Positions 62,003 through 64,000 of a DNA stretch of 64,000 nt are shown here, one piece after another. The notes under the pieces were generated by a model. The model saw only the letters and a list, made by a program, of their open reading frames with translations. It was not told where the DNA came from and searched no databases. Each line of letters starts with the position of its first letter. Within the stretch, counting starts at the first letter, position 1. This DNA is from Chitinophagales bacterium (GTDB lineage Bacteria; Bacteroidota; Bacteroidia; Chitinophagales; JADIYW01): positions 62,001 through 126,000 of the forward strand of contig JAIBAX010000005.1 in the NCBI GenBank assembly GCA_019694955.1. Direction: 5' to 3'. A program made the position numbers and the translations under genes.

Positions 62003-63288
62003 TGCTAAAGATTTTCGAAGAACCGGATTTTTCTATTTGGCATACATTAGCTGAACGACCTTCGCAATCAACGGTAGCCATTGAAGCGAGTGTGCGACCT
62101 ATCATTGATGCCATTATTAAAGACGGAGATAAGGCATTGAGGACATTCACAGAAAAATTTGATGGCTTTTTCCCAAAAGAATTACAAGTAACAGAAAAGG
62201 AATTTGTAACTGCCGAAAACCAAATAGCCACGGACTTAAAAGAAGCTATTCTTCAAGCCAAAAGCAATATTGAAAAATTCCATGTCAGCCAAAAAGAAGA
62301 CAAACCTGCAATCGAAACGATGGAAGGTGTCACTTGTTGGCGGAAATCACTTCCCATAGATAAAGTTGGTCTATATATTCCATCAGGTACCGCTCCTTTA
62401 TTTTCAACGGTGTTGATGTTAGCGATTCCGGCAAATATTGCCGGCTGCAAAGAAATCTTGCTTTGCTCGCCACCAGACAAATCTGGGAACATCCATCCTG
62501 CCATATTATTTGCTGCAAAATGCTGTGGTGTAACAAAAATTATCAAAGCTGGTGGTGCGCAAGCCATCGCAGCGATGGCTTTTGGTACGGCAACCATCCC
62601 TAAAGTAGACAAAATTTTTGGCCCCGGCAATCAATATGTTACCGTTGCCAAGCAGTTGGTACAACAAATGGGCGTTGCCATTGACATGCCCGCAGGACCT
62701 TCTGAAGTGTTAGTAATTGCTGACGATTCTTCCGTGCCTGCCTTTGTTGCAGCTGATTTGCTTTCACAAGCGGAGCATGGTGCTGACAGTCAAGTTATCC
62801 TAGTTGCCAAAAACATTTCCATCGTAGATGCGGTAATAAATGAAATAAACATTCAACTACAAAATTTGCCACGAAATGCCATGGCAACACAAGCACTCAG
62901 TCATAGCAAGGCATTTGTTTTCTCAGATCTTCTTGGAACGGGCATGCAGTTTTCCAATTTTTATGCTCCGGAGCATTTAATCCTTAGTATCAACCATCCG
63001 GAAAATTATGCGGAGAAAGTGGTGAATGCAGGATCGGTATTTCTTGGTCACTATACGCCGGAGTCTGCTGGCGACTATGCTTCCGGCACCAACCACACCT
63101 TACCTACCAATGGTTACGCACGTGCTTATAGTGGTGTTTCTTTGGATAGTTTTATAAAAAAAATTACCTTTCAGCAAATTTCAAAGTCAGGCTTATTAAC
63201 TTTAGGACCTGTAATTGAAAAAATGGCAGAAGCAGAAATGCTAGATGCGCATAAATATGCTGTAACAGTTAGATTAAATACATTATGA
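62002..63288 (+). CDS. hisD: Histidinol dehydrogenase
   Basis: Last two oxidation steps of histidine synthesis. The 428 residues show KVGLYIPSGTAPLFSTVLML, KIFGPGNQYVTVAKQLV, IDMPAGPSEVLVIAD, LLSQAEHGADSQVIL (zinc-site Gln/His) and NYAEKVVNAGSVFLG. Its TGA overlaps the hisC ATG. Confidence 0.97.
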   Translation: MLKIFEEPDFSIWHTLAERPSQSTVAIEASVRPIIDAIIKDGDKALRTFTEKFDGFFPKELQVTEKEFVTAENQIATDLKEAILQAKSNIEKFHVSQKEDKPAIETMEGVTCWRKSLPIDKVGLYIPSGTAPLFSTVLMLAIPANIAGCKEILLCSPPDKSGNIHPAILFAAKCCGVTKIIKAGGAQAIAAMAFGTATIPKVDKIFGPGNQYVTVAKQLVQQMGVAIDMPAGPSEVLVIADDSSVPAFVAADLLSQAEHGADSQVILVAKNISIVDAVINEINIQLQNLPRNAMATQALSHSKAFVFSDLLGTGMQFSNFYAPEHLILSINHPENYAEKVVNAGSVFLGHYTPESAGDYASGTNHTLPTNGYARAYSGVSLDSFIKKITFQQISKSGLLTLGPVIEKMAEAEMLDAHKYAVTVRLNTL

Positions 63289-64000
63289 GCGGATTCGATT
63301 TCAATAAAATTCTACGTCCCCACTTGAGGGATTTTCAGGCTTACTCCTCCGCAAGGACAGAATTCAGGGGTAAAGCCGAGGTATTCTTAGATGCAAATGA
63401 AAATCCTTATCAGTCGGTAGGTGGTGGATATTTCAACAGATATCCCGACTCGTCTAATTTTGCTGTGCGAAGCAAAATCGCAGAATACAGAAAAGTAAGC
63501 GTTGACAATGTGGTGGTCGCAAACGGCAGTGATGAATTGATAGATTTACTAGTACGTGCTTTTTGCGATCCGGGTAAAGACAAAATACTCATTTGTCCTC
63601 CGACTTATCCCATGTTTAAAACAACTGCTGTTCTCAACAATGTTGGAGTTACGGAGATTCCGCTTAACACAAAGTTTCAGTTAGATACAGCGCAAATTTT
63701 TGAAGCGATTGATGAAAACACCAAGCTGATATTTATTAACTCTCCCAATAATCCTACGGGAAATTTAATACATTCTGATGACATTAAGTTATTGTTGAAT
63801 GGATTTCATGGGCTGATAGTTATCGATGAAGCCTATATCGATTTTGCAGATACAAATTCATGGATAAACTTGATTGACCATTATCCCAATCTTTACGTAA
63901 TCCAAACGATGTCAAAAGCGTGGGGAATGGCAGGTTTACGTCTTGGTTTGGGCTTCGGTAGCACAGATGTTTCCGGAATACTTCAAAAAATTAAACCCCC
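63285..64000 (+). CDS. hisC: Histidinol-phosphate aminotransferase, N-terminal part
   Basis: ATG at 63285 overlaps the hisD stop by 4 bp; the frame is open to the window edge. VFLDANENPY is the HisC signature, then VVVANGSDELIDLLVRAF, FINSPNNPTGN, IVIDEAYIDFA and, near the edge, QTMSKAWGMAGLRLG with the PLP lysine. The rest, and a possible hisB, lie beyond the window. Confidence 0.95.
   Translation, partial: MSGFDFNKILRPHLRDFQAYSSARTEFRGKAEVFLDANENPYQSVGGGYFNRYPDSSNFAVRSKIAEYRKVSVDNVVVANGSDELIDLLVRAFCDPGKDKILICPPTYPMFKTTAVLNNVGVTEIPLNTKFQLDTAQIFEAIDENTKLIFINSPNNPTGNLIHSDDIKLLLNGFHGLIVIDEAYIDFADTNSWINLIDHYPNLYVIQTMSKAWGMAGLRLGLGFGSTDVSGILQKIKP

Overview
The window looks like a chromosomal segment of a member of the Bacteroidota, probably a Chitinophagales- or Saprospirales-like lineage, though the order is a guess. 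The evidence is a DAHP synthase of the type that carries a chorismate mutase domain in this phylum, a type IX secretion sorting domain (end of the 29.2-32.3 kb gene), DUF5723 and DUF4139 proteins, LytS/LytTR signalling, and many -7 elements of the form TAnnTTTG with a TTG 18-20 bp upstream. No rRNA, tRNA, CRISPR, integrase or IS transposase was seen.

Layout. 0-3.5 kb: an aromatic amino acid operon on the minus strand (pheA, aminotransferase, tyrA, DAHP synthase) preceded by a Phe/Tyr/Trp-rich leader peptide and an attenuator. 3.8-8.8 kb: a lipase, Ogt, a TauE-type permease, two near-identical promoter-plus-terminator units that look like tiny RNAs, an acetyltransferase, hisF and hisIE. 9.2-12.9 kb: a phosphate uptake set (porin, DUF47 protein, Pit). 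13.5-25.7 kb: ten tightly packed plus-strand genes made of an intracellular subtilisin, three large unrecognised proteins, three small proteins (one with a trypco2-like domain) and three predicted murein hydrolases, one of which is a caspase-like/GH24/M15 fusion. This is the best candidate for an undescribed system. 25.7-36 kb: Kup, an AT-rich acyl-carrier mini-cluster, a secreted clan GH-A-like hydrolase, outer membrane and unknown proteins, NDH-2. 36-43.3 kb: tandem repeats, an enoyl-CoA hydratase, an operon led by a broken M48 peptidase gene, DUF4139 and rhodanese proteins. 43.4-46.1 kb: a LytS/LytTR two-component pair with a likely operator of two direct repeats. 46.1-47.9 kb: a decaying accessory patch with an antitoxin, a toxin broken by a TGA codon, a second pair broken in the same way, and two flanking diverged repeats. 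48.7-64 kb: a Trp leader and attenuator, then trpE-G-D-C-F-B-A-hisH, hisA and hisG-D-C, interrupted by secreted proteins, a minus-strand lipoprotein and a minus-strand PIN toxin-antitoxin pair.

How the genes fit together: the window holds the terminal Phe/Tyr pathway, the complete tryptophan pathway from chorismate, and most of the histidine pathway (hisG, D, C, H, A, F, IE; hisB is not seen and may follow hisC). The Phe/Tyr and Trp operons carry separate ribosome-mediated attenuators that can be read directly from the sequence. The protease/murein-hydrolase cluster has no visible export signals on its murein hydrolases. Its mix of two protease types, a trypco2-like domain and cell-wall-cutting domains suggests a proteolytically controlled lysis, cell-death or antagonism device. 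That role is inference.
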